Assembly: GCF_003144115.1 (NCBI RefSeq) | Contig: NW_020312001.1 | Location: 284,845 to 348,844, forward strand | Reading direction: 5' to 3' | DNA from: Tilletiopsis washingtonensis | Lineage: Eukaryota; Basidiomycota; Exobasidiomycetes; Entylomatales | Length of the DNA stretch: 64,000 nt | In this document: positions 47,801 through 60,499 of the stretch, one piece after another | Layout of the letters: the number at the start of each line of letters is the position of its first letter | How positions within the stretch are numbered: the stretch's first letter is position 1 | Translations under genes and position numbers: made by a program | The notes under the pieces: generated by a model | What the model saw: only the letters and a program-made list of their open reading frames with translations | What the model was told of the DNA's origin: nothing | The model's database searches: none

Positions 47801-48772
47801 GTGCGGCGTCGCTGCCCAGGCAGCCGCTGCGGAGTGTGTCGCCTGGCTCCACCCGGCAGGGCAGCAGCAGCGAGCAGGCCTGGAGCGCAAGCATCTCTCC
47901 GCGCCAGTCTCACAGAGCGCTCCCTGAGCACCTCACCATGGGCGGAGGGCGCGAGAGAAGCATCCGCTAGCCGGCGATGCTGCACGCTTGGCCGGCCATC
48001 TGCTGCACCCTGCGTGCTGCACCTGGCCCGCGTCGAGGGGGCGACTGCGATGCAGGCGGTGCGCATCTGCCTCCTGGGCTCCGTTGCTCCGTTGCTCTGG
48101 GACGCTGCCGCCGGGGTCCGATCTGCAGCGGGCCGCACACGCGCGGGCACCCCTCCAGCCGCGTCTGCGCTCGCTGCCCGGTTGCGCCGCTGCAGCTGCC
48201 GGAGAGCAAGGCAAGGCTAGCGTGCCAGGATCTGGCTGCGGCTGCGGCTGCGCGCAGTAGAAGGTAGCCGAGGCGACTTTCGGCAGCGCCTCGTTGGAGC
48301 AAGGAGGGGCGCGCGGCGGCGTGCTTCCCGGTAAGATGATGGGCGCGCGGGCTGCAACCGCGCCTTGCCCGCAGCTGCGCATCCAGGATCGCTTATGCGC
48401 GCCTTGGCCTCGGAGCCGAGACATCTGGCGGAGCGGCTCGGCGGGCGCTCGGTAAGCTGCCGCTCGGCAATCTCTTGCGGCGCGCCACGGCCTCCTCGCG
48501 GCCAGCTGCCTGCGCGGCGTGCGGCACGCTGCGGCTGCCGCGCCGCATGCCATGCCCGACGGAATGAGGCGCTGCATTCATCACCCGCCCCCAACTCCGC
48601 TTTGTTTGTTCCAGCCCTCGCGCAAGAATCAGGCAGAACGGAACGCATCGCACGATGCAGCCACCTCGGGACGCGGTGACGGAGCGGCGTTGCGAGAAAG
48701 TACAGCCGTGATACATGGCAGATCGAGCTCTAGGCGGAACAGGCAAGGGGGTGGGAGCCGGCAATCCCTCTC
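44844..48772. other. 3.9-kb stretch with no supportable gene
   Basis: Lies between two minus-strand genes, so part is the FAM72 promoter. Very GC-rich with dense GCAGC/GCTGC runs. Frames up to 456 codons (minus, 45301-46671) are Arg/Ala/Cys-rich and look like chance. A (GA)n run lies at about 46296-46314. I recognise no RNA gene, repeat family or splice-consistent exon chain. Confidence 0.5.
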
Positions 48773-50998
48773 TCAGTCAAAGACGATCTTCCTGGGCACG
48801 GCGGAATGACGTGTCAGTAAGAGACAGGAGATGCACTCTGGCTCTGCACGGCACGACTCACTTGGCCTTGCCCGGCACAAGCTCCTTGAAGTGCGCACCG
48901 TACGACGAGTGCTCCTTGCGCTTGATCGCTGCAGGCGGGCGCGATCGGGTCAGCTCGAGCACGCAGGGGAGCAGAGAGAGGCCACGCACTGGTGGGGAAC
49001 TGGTTCATCTCCTCGGGCACGGGCTGGTTCGAGTCCTTGAGAATGCGGATCAGCTCGCCGGCGTGCGACTTGTCCTCCTGCGTGAAGAAGCTGTGCGGGA
49101 ACGGTCAGACGGGAAGACCCAAGAAAGGCGCACGGACGCCGAGCGTCTTCGCAAAAGACTAACGTGATCGATTTGCCCGTCTTGCCGCCTCGTCCCGTGC
49201 GGCCGATGCGGTGCACGTAGTCCTCGATCGCTAGCGTCGCGGCGTCAGTCGGGGCCGTGGGACGCTTCCGTCGGCGCGCGGAACTCACTCAGCGGGAAGG
49301 TGTAGTTGACCACATACTCGACCGACGGAACGTCGATGCCACGCGCCGCGACGTCTGGAGCCAAGAGCGTGTGAGCGTCATGGGCCGCGCCGCACGGCCA
49401 AGGCGGTGTCGCTTACCGGTAGCGACGAGGATCGGCGTCTCGCCCTTCTTGAACGCGTCCAGGCTGGCCATGCGCTGATGTTGGTTGAGGTCGCCGTGGA
49501 TGCCGGCGACGCTGTAGCCGTTGCGGCGCAGCGTGTCCTCGACGCGCTGGGCCTCCTTCTTGTACAGCGCAAACACAAGCACCTTGTCGTTCGGCCGCTT
49601 GCCGCGCGGGCCGGCGCCGATCTTGCGCAGGAAGGCCTCGAGACGCCGCTCCTTGGCCCGGCCGTCCTCCAGCACCTCGACGCTCTGCTCCACGCGGTGG
49701 TTCGCGCTCAGCTCGTCGCTGCCCACCGTCACGCGCACCGGGTCGTTCATGAAGCTCTCGGCCAGGCCGCGCACGGCCGGCGGCCACGTGGCCGAGAACA
49801 TGCTCGTGTGCCGGCCCTGCTCGCGCGACTGCGTCATACCGACGATGGCGCGGATGTCCGGCTCGAAGCCGACGTCCAGCATGCGGTCGGCCTCGTCCAG
49901 CACGACGTACGACACCTTGCTCAGGTCGAGGTTGCCCTCGCGCGCAAGGTCGAGCACGCGGCCGGGCGTGCCAACAACGACGCGCACGCTCGGCGAGGAG
50001 CGCAGCAGCTTCAGCTGCTCCGGCTTCGACACGCCGCCGTAGAGGCACACGCTGCCGAGGCCGACGGCGCGTGCGAGCTTCGCCATGTGCTCGTGCGTCT
50101 GGATGGCAAGCTCGCGCGTCGGCGCGATGACAAGCACCGACACCTCCGGCACGGCAGAGTCCTTCTTGCCCTTCTTGCCGGAGCTGGCGCCGTTGGCTCC
50201 TCCGGCCTCAATAATCCGCTGCAGTGCCGGCAGGCCGAACGCAAACGTCTTGCCCGAGCTGTGCCGCGCTGTCAGTACGCGAGAGGAGAAGGCGCGGCAC
50301 TGTGCCGCCTCCATACGTCTCCCGCCGCATTAGACTCACCCAGTCTCTGCAATGCCCACCACATCCTTGCCGCCCAGCAGCACGCTCCAGCAGCAGGCCT
50401 GGATCGGCGTGGGCTTGGCAAAGCCGTTGCGGTCCAGCTCGTCCTTGAGGCGCTGGTCAACCTTGCCGACCAGCTCGTCGAAGCTGAGCATCGGCAGCGG
50501 CGGCTTGCCGACGTGCGAGTCGCCGACGAGCTCGAGGGTGATGTTGTTGGCCTCCATGTAGGCACGCGCCGCGGCCGAGTTGGTCGACTGCGGCTCGGCG
50601 GCAGCCGGCGCGGCCGGCTTGGTCTTGCCCAGCGCACTCATGATGGCGGCAGACTGGTCGACGGCAGACGAGGAGGAGGGCACAGAGGCGGCCTTTGCAG
50701 CCTTCTTCTCCTCCTTGCGGCGCCGCTTGGCCGCCTTCTTGTCCTCGGCGGCATCGCTCGTGGACGCGGCCGGTTGCTCCTCCTCTGCCGGGCGCTTCGT
50801 GGAGGCGCTAGCCGGCGCAGAGGCAGCAGCAGCCGAGGTGCCGGCGTCACTGGCGGACGCCGCGAGCCGCTTGGCCTCCTTCTTGGCCTGCTTGCGGCGC
50901 TTCTTCTCCTCGACCTCGACCTGCGACGGCGACGCAGGCGCGTCGAGCTCGGCAGGCGCGGCGCGCTTGGTCTTCTTGTACAGTGCGGGTGTGGACAT
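48773..50998 (-). CDS. DBP3: DEAD-box RNA helicase DBP3
   Basis: Nucleolar ATP-dependent RNA helicase for 60S/ITS1 pre-rRNA processing. Exons: 50340-50998, 49417-50258, 49289-49354, 49164-49230, 48990-49090, 48862-48928, 48773-48791; 606 aa. A Lys/Ala-rich basic N-terminus ([14 protein letters not shown]) is typical of Dbp3. Motifs: Q ([12 protein letters not shown]), I (AETGSGKT, across an intron), Ia (PTRELA), GG (YGGVSK), Ib (TPGR), II (DEAD), III (SAT), IV-V (ARGID), VI ([10 protein letters not shown]). It ends KKIVFD. The closely related Dbp2 has an RGG tail, which is absent here. The last exon is 19 nt. Divergent from the 1994-aa gene. Confidence 0.94.
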
Positions 50999-52397
50999 GG
51001 TGAGGGCAGGGAGTGGGTGGAGGAGAGGCAGGCCCGTGGCCGCAGACGCTCGTGTGGCGCTGCACCCGTGGGCGCGCGCCGCGAACTTTTCTGCTTACGT
51101 CAGCATTGCGCTCGCCCGCCTCGGCCCCCCCCTGGCACCTTCGCAGCCATACCGGCCCGGCGTGGCGGGATGCGCAGCACAAGCGGCCGTACGCTAGCGT
51201 CGAGTTGAATGCCTCTCCATGGACTGGCGGTCCTCGGAGAACACCTGTCCTGGACGCTGGCGACCCAGAAGGCGAGAGTGTGAGCGCACAGCGATGCATT
51301 GGACGTCACCTGCACATCGGGCTTCGCGCGACAGCCTAAGCCTGGCGGCTGTGACGACCCAGAAGTCGACATGATCGGCTTCACGCAGAGTCGTGCTGGA
51401 TATTGAGCTATACATCAGGCCTCGACTACACCTTGGTGCCGCTGGCATGCCGCAGCGACGCTGAGAGGCCCTCGAGCGCGGTGGGCGTGTCGCGCGCAAA
51501 GTGTTGGTCTGGCGCAGCGGCACAGACACTGCTCGCCTGCCGCTGTCGCGACGCGCCAAAGCCGGAGCAGCTGCTCTCACGCCTCGCAGCGTCTGTGCCG
51601 CGCCCTCCCTCTCCTCCTCTTCGCCTATGCCCCCGAGATGAGGTAGAGAGTATGAAGCAGTCTGCGTCATGCACGGGCCTCGGGTCCTCGCCAAGGAGGC
51701 GCTGGCAGGCGCAGCCGAAGAGCGCCCTGGCGCACGCCGTGCTGCAGAGCGGCAGAGCGCGCGGTGTGCATCTGCTGCCGCGGCGGTGCACGGCCAGCAC
51801 ACGCGCAAGGCGGCCTGTGCGCTCTCGGCTCTTGTTCGCGAATCCTGCGCCAGGACCATCTCCTCGAGCGCCGCTGTCTTAGTGGCCAGCGCTCTCTTGT
51901 GCCCTTGCTCGCGCAGAGCAGGGCTCTTCTCAGCCGTGTGTGAGCAGACGAGCGTGATCGGCGCAGAGGGCGGCGTGTGCCTTGATGCTGCCGGCGCACC
52001 TGCACGCGCCGCCGCGGCGCAAGGGGCACGCACACGCGCGCCGCCAGTCACTTTCCGCCGAGGAGCGGCGCCGCCCGAAGCTGCTGGCGCACTCTCAGCC
52101 GAGACCAGATGCCGACGGCGACGGCGCAGCACAGCATCCTTCGGGCACGACCGCCATCTCCCTCTTGCCCATCGCACACGCGCTCTGCTCCGTCGTCCGA
52201 GCGTCGCGCCGTCTCCGCCGCCTCTCCGCACCCGGCTGCCCGCTTGACGCGTCGGCGTCGTGCCTGCCGTGCTCGCCGTGTCCCAGCACATGCGCAGGTA
52301 GCAGCCACGCCGCGGCCGCCTCTCGCAGCCTGCTCCTCGTGTCCGTGTCCGCCGCGCCGCCACACCCGGCGCTCTGTGCGCCTAGCTGCGTGCCAGC
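50999..52397. other. Divergent 1.4-kb gap, DBP3 / coiled-coil protein
   Basis: Only Arg/Ala/Ser-rich chance frames (up to 389 codons on the minus strand). No domain, RNA gene or repeat recognised. The first ~120 bases hold the DBP3 5' flank. Confidence 0.5.
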
Positions 52398-55300
52398 ATG
52401 GCGCAGCCGCAGCGCTCGCCCGTGCCCTCGCACCTGCAGGTGAGTGGCCGCCGTGCTCGCGGCGTGCGCCTCGTCGCTGATGAGCGAGCGGCGGCCGTCC
52501 AGATACCCGGCACGCCCGGCTCGCAGCACGCCTCGCCCATGCCGCGCGGCGCAGGCGGCTTCCAGATGGGCTTCCAGCCGCAGCCCGGCGGCTACGACGG
52601 CGGCATGCTCAGCCCTGGCGCGCCCGCCTTCCAGCCGGGCCGCCTCAGCACTGGCGCTGCAGCACCGGGCGGACGCCGCAGCGGCCCTGGCGCTGCCTTC
52701 GTGCCGCCGCACGTGGTGAGTGGCAGCATGGCCGTACAACCTGTAGCGAGCCACGCTCATCTCTGTCGCTCGCCAGCTGCAGCAGATCCAGACGCAGATC
52801 CACCAGAGCGCCGCTCCAGGCCACCCTGGGCCGGGCTTCAACATGATGCCCATGCCCACGGGCTCGCCGCATCACCAGCAGATGCCGCAGCCCTTTGTGC
52901 CGATGCAGTCGCGCCAGCTCTCCAGCAGCGGCCTCAACCCGGCGGCAAGCGCGTTCCCGTTCCCTGCGCCGACGGCCATGGGCGGCACGAGCCCGCGCTT
53001 CCACCCGGCGAGCCTGCAGTCTGGCGGCCTCAGCCCCGGCGGCTTCGGCTCGGATGCAGGCATGAGCCACAGTCCTGGCGCCGTGAGTCCGGCTGAAGGG
53101 CCGTGGGGACGGCCACCGCTGTCGCCGCAGCCGTATCCCGGCACGCCGGGCGCGAGCGCGCCAGTCGGCTTCGCCAACTCGCCGGGAGCCGGCACGCCGG
53201 GCATGCGTGGTGGACGCAGAGGCCGTGGCCCGCCGCAGAACCAACCATTCAAGATCTCCGGCCACAACTCGAAGCCATCGGTGAGCCTGGCTCCGGCAGC
53301 CTTTGCTGCGGCTCTCGCTGCTGCCGGCGTGGACGGCGCCAAGCCGAAGCGCAAGATGCTGGTCCAGCTGCCAAAGGAAGGAGGCGACGCGGTCGACGCC
53401 GAGCAGGCAGCCAGTAATGCCGCGACCCAGGCGCAAAATGACGGCGCCGAGGAAGAGGTCATCGAGGCCAAAGCGGAGGCTGCCCGTGCCGGCGCCCTGC
53501 TGCGTGCCGCATGGCGCCGCCGCGAGCCGCTGGCTCTGTCCGCCGAGGAGTGGAAGAAGGTTCACGAGCGACAAGCCGAAGAGGCCGCACTGCCTGCAGA
53601 CTGCACACTGTCGCGCATGGCGTGGCCGGAGCCCGAGACGGTGTACACCAGCATCGACATCTACCTGCCGGGCAACGTCGCGTGGGACGAATATCGCGAG
53701 CAGCGTCTGGAGGAGAAGCTGCAAGAGCTGGGCGCGTCGATGGAGCCCGCAGCACTGCAGCCTCCATGGCTCGTCGAGCCTGCAGATGACGCCTCTATGG
53801 ACGCCGTCGTCTACGACGCTTCTGCGGTGAGCAACGCCGCCTCTTTCTCCCATGGCAGCCCTCTGACAGCCCCCCCTCAGATCTCCACGCCAGCGGACCC
53901 GACGCTCGTGTCTGACCGGCTCAGCAGCTATCTGCAGTCGCAGGCCTCGGATCCGCAAGATCCACCCACTGCGCCGCCTGTCCCACCATTCGGCCGCTTC
54001 TCCGACTTCCTGCCGGCTGGCCTGCGCAAAGCAGCGGCAGAGAAGCTGGTCAAGAGCAGCAGCAGCCCGGCGCACGGCCAGACTATGTCACTCAGCGTGC
54101 CTCACTCGGGCCAGCCCTTCGGACCCTCTGCGCTCGACGCGATGGGCCTGAGCAAGTCCGCCGAGCGCGCCGCGTCCGACACTGAGCAGGACGATGCTCC
54201 AGCGCTTGGTGACAGGCCCGAGATGCAACGAGGCCTGTCAGAGTCCGCTCTGCAGACCAGCTCGTCCGCTGCGGCAAGCGCAGAGCCCGCAGATGGCCCT
54301 GAAGATGCGAAGAGCTCGGCAGCCTGGAAGGCGCTGGGCGCTGGCTTCGGCTACGACATCGCCGAGGACGACGAGGCCAACAGCGATGCCCAGTCCGAGT
54401 CCGAGCGGCAAGCAAATGGCCAGGGCGACGTCGACATGCGCACCAACCCCAGCGAGGACGGCGACATGTCGGAGGACGATGCGCTGGCAGAGGACACTTC
54501 GTACGACGATCAGGGCGCCGACGGCGCCGACTACTACGGAGAGGAGGGCGAAGACGAGAGCATCGGCAGCCTCGACAGCCTCACCGACTCCCTCACGCCG
54601 TCGGACGAGGAGTTCAGCAACCCTTCCGACGAGGAGGCGGCTCGCGAGGCGCGAGGCCAGCGTCGTGCCCTGCGTGCTGAGCTACGTGCTGCCCGGCTCA
54701 TCGCGCGCGACCGGGCCCTGGCTGCGCAGCGCCGCAAGCACGGCAGAAGCACGACGAACGACACGCTGCCGAGCTCGAGCATCGGAGGCAGCATGCCGGG
54801 CTCTGGCGCGTGGGCTCGCCTGACGCGCCCCGACGACGAACTGGCCAGCAATCCGTCGGACGACGAGCCAGCCAGTCGCTCCTTCGCAGGCCGGCACGGC
54901 CCGCTGGACCACGTCGACCGCACGCACGCGTCTGGCGAGGAACGCCTCAGCCAGGACTTCCGCTTTCCGCACGAGGCCTCCACCGGGCACTCACAGTCGG
55001 GCTCAGACCAGGGCCGCTTCGCCTTCCGCCCGCCGGGCACCGTCGGCCGATCGGGCCTCAACCCCGGAGCCAAGGAGTTCAGCTTCGGCGGACGTTCGTC
55101 GCAAGGGCCCATGCCGCCGCAAGCCGGCGGCACCCAGCCGCACTTCCGGCTGCCGAGCATTCCGCACTCCAGCTTCGGCAGCTCGGCGCTCGCTGGCATG
55201 GATCGCGACCCCGCGCTCAGCGCCGCTGCACCGGCCTTCACGCCGGGCGCCTTCACCTTCACGGCGCCGGGCGGCGCGCCGAAGCTCGGACTGCCTGCTG

Positions 55301-58300
55301 CGCCTGGCGCGCCCGACGGCGAGAGCGCGCGCGACTCTCAAGGCAGAGAGAAGCGGCAGCGCTTCCGAGATGGCGGCGAGGAGGATGCCGAGTTTGACCC
55401 GACGTACAATCCGGCCCTCGCAGACCAGCTTTCGCGCCCACGGCACTCTGCTGCCAGCATCGAAGGTCCCATGCGCGATGCTGGCTCCCTCGGTCCGCCG
55501 CCCTTCCGCCCGGCGGGCAGCGGACTGTCGACCATCTTCCAGTCTCCGCTGCAGCCAGGCGATGCGCAGTTCTCGCAGGCACACGGCTTGCAGCCAGAGG
55601 CGCCGTCGTTCCTTCCGTCTTGGAGCCGGAGCACTGCAGCTGGAACTGCGCCCAGACGGCCAGGCATTCCGAGCTTCGCAGCTGCCGGGATGCCCGACTT
55701 TGTTCGCGCCAGCGACAACAAGGCGGTGCCCATCCGCGTTCCAGGAGATGGAGACGAGCGCTCGCAGCCGCAACATACTGCAGACGTGCCGCGCAACGCC
55801 TCTGACCTGGCTGATCTCGAGAGGGAGACAGGCTACGATGACGACCCGGAGCGCGCCACTCGGCGACGTGGCGGTGCCTCACGGCGCGATGGCTTCCCGG
55901 CCGGTCACTCGCACGCGCTGGACATTCCGCATCCCCAGCAGGCGCGTCGGCGCTCTCACCAGCGCGGAGACTCGTCGAGCAGTCTCGGCGCGTCGCTCGA
56001 CCGCCGGCCGACTCGTGCCCGGCGCGAGCCTGTCTCGCGCGGCTACGCTGACCTGGGCGACGAGGACGAGTCGGACAGCGACGTCTCCGACATCATCGAG
56101 GAGATCGGCGAGCGTGTTGACAAGGCGCTCGAAGGCTGGGCAGGCAAGATCCTGGACGAGGTCACGATCATGGGCCAGGTCCGCCCGCCGTCGCATGCCG
56201 GCTACGACCGCCGCGCGATCATCGACGCCATCGAGGACACGCTCGGCGACTGGTTCGACCGGCTCAAGGAGGCTGCACTCGAGCGGCGCTCGGTCGAAGG
56301 CCCGTCTAGCGACGGCGCGGACGACTCGTCGACGACGGTGCGGGCGCTCAGCCGCACCGCTTCGCACTCTGCACTCACCGGTCACGGCCCGCTCGATGCT
56401 CAGGGCGAGCTGGACTTTGACTTCGTGCAAGAGGTGCTCGATGCCAAGATTGCCACGCTGAAGCAAGACCTCACCGCCGCTTTCGACACATCGCTGCCTC
56501 GCGCGCTCGCCGAAGCTGCGGCGCTCAGAGAGCAGGCATCAGCGGCTGAAGCGGCGCGCGCTGCCGACGCTCCGGTGCCCACGCAGCCGATCGCATCGGT
56601 GCTGTCGGACGCCGCTGCAGAGACCCTTTGCACGCTTCTCGTTGACAGGATGCAGCCAGTCATCGAAGGCGTCGAGGCCGCCACCAGCAGCCAGCGTCGG
56701 ACAGAGCTTCTCGACGCGCTCGAACCGCTTCTGGAGCAGCATCTCGACCGCACGCAGCACAAGGCAGCCGCAAACCGCGAGGAGGCCGGACATGCTTTCG
56801 CCGAGGAGATGCGCTCGGAGCTGGCGTCTCGCTTCGGCCAGCTCGAGGAGAAGGTGCTGCAGAACCGCGAGCATCTGCGCGAGAGCTTCGAGGAGCAGCT
56901 GCAGATGACGATGATCAACAGCATCATCCCGCACCTGGAGACGCTGCACCCAGAGCCTCTGGACCCGGAGGTCATCGCAGCCCGCGTCACGCAGATCGTC
57001 GCGCCCATGCTCGAAGACCGGGCCGACCGCCCTCACGCTGCAGACGCCACGCCATCTGGTCCGTCCTTCAGCGTTGACGATGTTGTCGACGCCCTGCACC
57101 CGATGATCGCGTCGATTAAGTCCGAGCCCATCGACACCGACTCGATCGTCCGCAGCATCGGCGAGGTCGTCGGACGCCAGTCGCTGGAGCACATCGTCGA
57201 CCTCACGCCCGTGCTCGCTCTGCTTGAGCCGGTCCGCGCTCACCAGGAAGAGCTGCGCAGCATGGCCAGGCGCATGATGGAGCGCCAGCGTGACGCCGAG
57301 ATTCAGCTCGGCGATCTCCCGTCCGCTCTCAACGCCAAGACAGAGGTCTTCCTGTCGAGCGCGCAAGAGCAGCAGCATCTCTCGCAAAGCATTCTGCAGC
57401 GCGTCGCCGAACTGGCAGACGCTGTGAGAGCTGCTGCCACTACGCTGCCGACAGCATCGCCTGACAGGAGTGCCGAATTTGCGATGCTGGAGAGCCGTAT
57501 CGACCGCGCCGAGCGCGACTCGCAAGAAGTGAGCGAGCAGATCGTGGCGCTGCGCGCCCGCGAGCAAGATGCCATCGAGCGCGCCCACGCCGCCGAGCGC
57601 TCTGCAGACGAGGCGCTCGCCAAGGTGCAGGAGAAGGAGGCCGCTCGCGTCGCCGCGCAGCGCAAGAACGAGCTGCTCTCCGACCACGTCAAGGTGCTGC
57701 AAGAGGAGCTCCGCGTCAGTCATGAAGAGCGCGCACGCGAGCGGGAGACGGCTGCACAAGCCACCGCCGCTGCCCTCGCCCGCGCGGAGAATGCCAGTGC
57801 CCGTGCGAGCAAGCTTGAGCAGAGCGCCGCCGACGCTCAGGAGCGTGCCGATGCTCGCGTCGACGAGGCTGCACGCATTGAGCGCCTGGCCCAGCACGAG
57901 GCTCGTGAAGCAGCAGAGCGTGCCGCCAAGGTCGAGGGCCAGCTCGAGGCGCTGGAGAAGCGCCTCGGCGACCAGGACACCAAGATCGCTGCACTGCACG
58001 GCGTCACCGCGACGCAGAAGCAGAAGGCGGCGCAGTCGCAGCAGCGCCTTGCCGAGAACGAACGGAAGCTCAAAGAGCTCGAGAGCACGTCGGAGCAGCT
58101 GGCTGTGGCGAACGCTCGCCTTGTGGACATGGAGCGGGCGCGCGACGACACCGAGGGCCGCCTTCGCGAGGCGCAGGGCACCATCTCCGAGTACACTGAC
58201 CGCTTCCTGGACCTCGAGGTGAGTGTTTCGCAGCCGCATCGACGGCTCGAGCAAGCCTCTGACACCCTCTTCCGTCTTCGCAGAAAGATTTGGTTGCCAT

Positions 58301-58625
58301 GCGCGAGACGCTCATTGGGCGCGACGAGCTCGACGCTGCGCAGCTCGAGATCGCCCGCCTGCAGACGCAGCTCGAGGAGCGCACCATGCACTCGCACTCC
58401 GTCGGCAAGGTCAGCGGCGACAGCGCCTTCTACCCGCACGCCTCGAGCGGCACCAAGGATCACTCGCCCGACAGCTCCTGGGGCGAGGGCTCCGTGACGT
58501 GGTCGTCTGTGCACGCGCCTGCGTCGCAGGACAGCTACGTCGGCGCCGGCGTCGCCAGCCGCTCCGTCTCTGGCGCATCTCGCACCACCAATGTCGAGCA
58601 GAGCGCTGATGGCTGGTGGTCGTAA
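52398..58625 (+). CDS. 1994-aa low-complexity and coiled-coil protein, unrecognised
   Basis: Exons: 52398-52439, 52503-52715, 52777-53826, 53881-58218, 58284-58625. Residues 1-~260 are Pro/Gly/Ser/Gln-rich with PxxPGT motifs and an RGGRRGRGPP patch. A conserved-looking block follows (PLALSAEEWKKVHERQAEEA, CTLSRMAWPEPETVYTSIDIYLPGN). The middle is disordered, acidic and Ser-rich (DSLTDSLTPSDEEF). From about aa 1080 there are long helices, then a continuous coiled coil (~1500-1880) rich in Ala/Glu/Arg heptads. The tail is Ser-rich and ends DGWWS. The 54-nt intron 53827-53880 is in-frame and stop-free. I do not know the family. A scaffold or P-body/cell-pole type role is possible from layout alone, but this is a guess. 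Confidence 0.88.
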
Positions 58626-58848
58626 CCCCACCGCGCCGTGCTCGACTCTCACTCCGACCCACACTCCCTTAACAATCATTCGACCCTGCCCTTCATCTTT
58701 TCCACACACTCATCTTATACCGCAGCACTGCTGACGATCACCAGAACCCTGCGCCCACGTCTCTTCCACCTTCGCGAGCGCTGTGCAATCTGACACATGG
58801 CCCGCATGTGCGACGTCTGAGAAGTGCGTGCATTCGCCTGCGACCCGC

Positions 58849-60257
58849 TCATGCGCTCGTGTCCATGGCCTGCGCACCTGGCGTCGCGGCAGCTGCTGGT
58901 GTGGAGCTCTTGCCGATCTCCAGCACGTCTGCCGGCGCGGTCAGCCAAGCGGATCTGCGCTGCGCAACCGCAGCACTCACCCTCCTGCACCACCATGCTC
59001 CAGATCTTCTCCTTGGCGACGGTCGGCGTCACGCCCTTTGGAATGACATACCGGCCCTCCTTCTGCAAACGCGAGACGCAACGGCAAAGACGCATCAGCA
59101 TGTGCACAAGCATGGTGCGGCTCGTGGCATCTCACCTGGCCGCGCTCGTTTGGCTTGGCGTAATTTCTCTGCGTGATCTCGTAGTCAGGATGCGGCAACA
59201 GCGGGAGAGAGCGTGGGCACGCACCATGTAGTTGGTCTCCTTCTCCGTGATGACACACACGTCGACGTTCGAGCCGGAGCCCAGGTCGTTGAAGATACCT
59301 GGCGTCTGCGATTAGCGGGAGTGCGACACGAAGAAGGCAAGCGCACTCACCAGACTGAATCGCAGCGCTGACGATCTCAATCGCCTCTTCCCGCTACGTC
59401 CCGCCACGTGCGTCAGCACAAGGCGCTCTCAGAGGCCGCTGCAGAGGGCTCACCGTCATGTCCTTCCGCCAGCCGCTCTCGAAGACGCTCATGGCGGCTG
59501 CGTCCGCGATGTAAGACAGAAGTCTGTGCGCGCCACGCTTCCCAGCAACTCACCAAGCGAGCCGGAGCCCATCGTGACGTACGGCAGCTTGTCGGTAGAG
59601 CCGTGCGGCGCCACAGTGAACAGGTTCGGCCCAGACTCATCAACGCCACCCAGCACAAGCGCGGCTCCGATCTGCCCTTGGTACCTGCGCGGGTTGCAGC
59701 GTCAGCAGCCCGGACGAAGCCTTGCGTAGCTTCACGCAGAGCGCAGCCATGTAGCTCCGGCACGCCAAGCAAAGCGCAAGCACCACTCACTGGAACAGCC
59801 GCTGCTTCAGCATCGTCATGGCCGTCACGACGCGCGGCAGGCGGCCCGTGTGCAGCTCGTGCAGCTGCATGTTGGAGCTGATGAGCTGCGTGACGAACTC
59901 GGTGTCGGCGGCCGTGCCGGCGCCGCAGCATCGGATGTTCTGCGAGATGTAGTGGATCTGGCGCAGCAGGTGTCAGCCTCGGCATGCTGGCGGGCTGTTG
60001 CTTGCCGTCGAGCTGCCAGACGCAGGAGCATGCCTCGGGCCAGCACGCACCTTCTCGCAGTTCTTGTCGGCCACAATGGGGCCCTCGGTGGCACGCGTGT
60101 CGGCGCCGAGCACGACGCCGTCCTTGTAGATGCAGCCGACGATGGTCGTGCCGGTGCTGGTGGCCTTGGGCAGCGCATGGCCGCGGGCGGCGAGGTGGGC
60201 GTTGCGCGAGTGCAGGCCGAAGTCGAAGCCCGAGCGGGACGGGGCGGAGGCGGCCAT
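58849..60257 (-). CDS. PUP1: 20S proteasome subunit beta-2 (trypsin-like site)
   Basis: Catalytic beta ring subunit of the proteasome. Nine exons: 60051-60257, 59791-59957, 59554-59684, 59454-59497, 59351-59393, 59225-59298, 59136-59168, 58981-59062, 58849-58928; 286 aa. A 36-residue propeptide ends STG before [11 protein letters not shown], so the mature catalytic Thr is residue 37. The active-site Asp (GADTRATEG) and Lys (IVADKNCEK) are present. Beta-2 specific features: [47 protein letters not shown], and a C-terminal arm ([14 protein letters not shown]) that in yeast wraps beta-3. The start of mature exon order and all phases close. Confidence 0.95.
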
Positions 60258-60499
60258 GTCTGCAGCGGTGTGGGGCGGCGGACGTGGGTGTGGAGAGGGA
60301 GAGGCAAGGAACGGGACAGCAAGAGCTCCGCGCGCGGCTGAGGCGGACGCGCGTCGCAGCTGGCTCGAGCGCAGCGCAGCGGCTGCCAGGCACCGCCGGC
60401 GTCACGTGAGGCTGGACCCCCAGAGGCGGCACTGCGCCGATACGATCGAGGCCTGACTCCTTCCTGCCGCTGCACCATCTCCACCTCACACACAGCAGC
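60258..60499. promoter_or_regulatory. 242-bp bidirectional promoter, PUP1 / WRS1
   Basis: Shared by divergent housekeeping genes. A TCACGTGA palindrome at 60402-60409 lies about 150 bp from PUP1 and 90 bp from WRS1. The WRS1 leader is C/A-rich (caccatctccacctcacac). I do not see the yeast proteasome element GGTGGCAAA. Confidence 0.5.

Noticed and set aside
49015-49040. tRNA B-box-like ggttcgagtcc
   Set aside because: Lies inside a DBP3 coding exon and has no matching A-box or cloverleaf.
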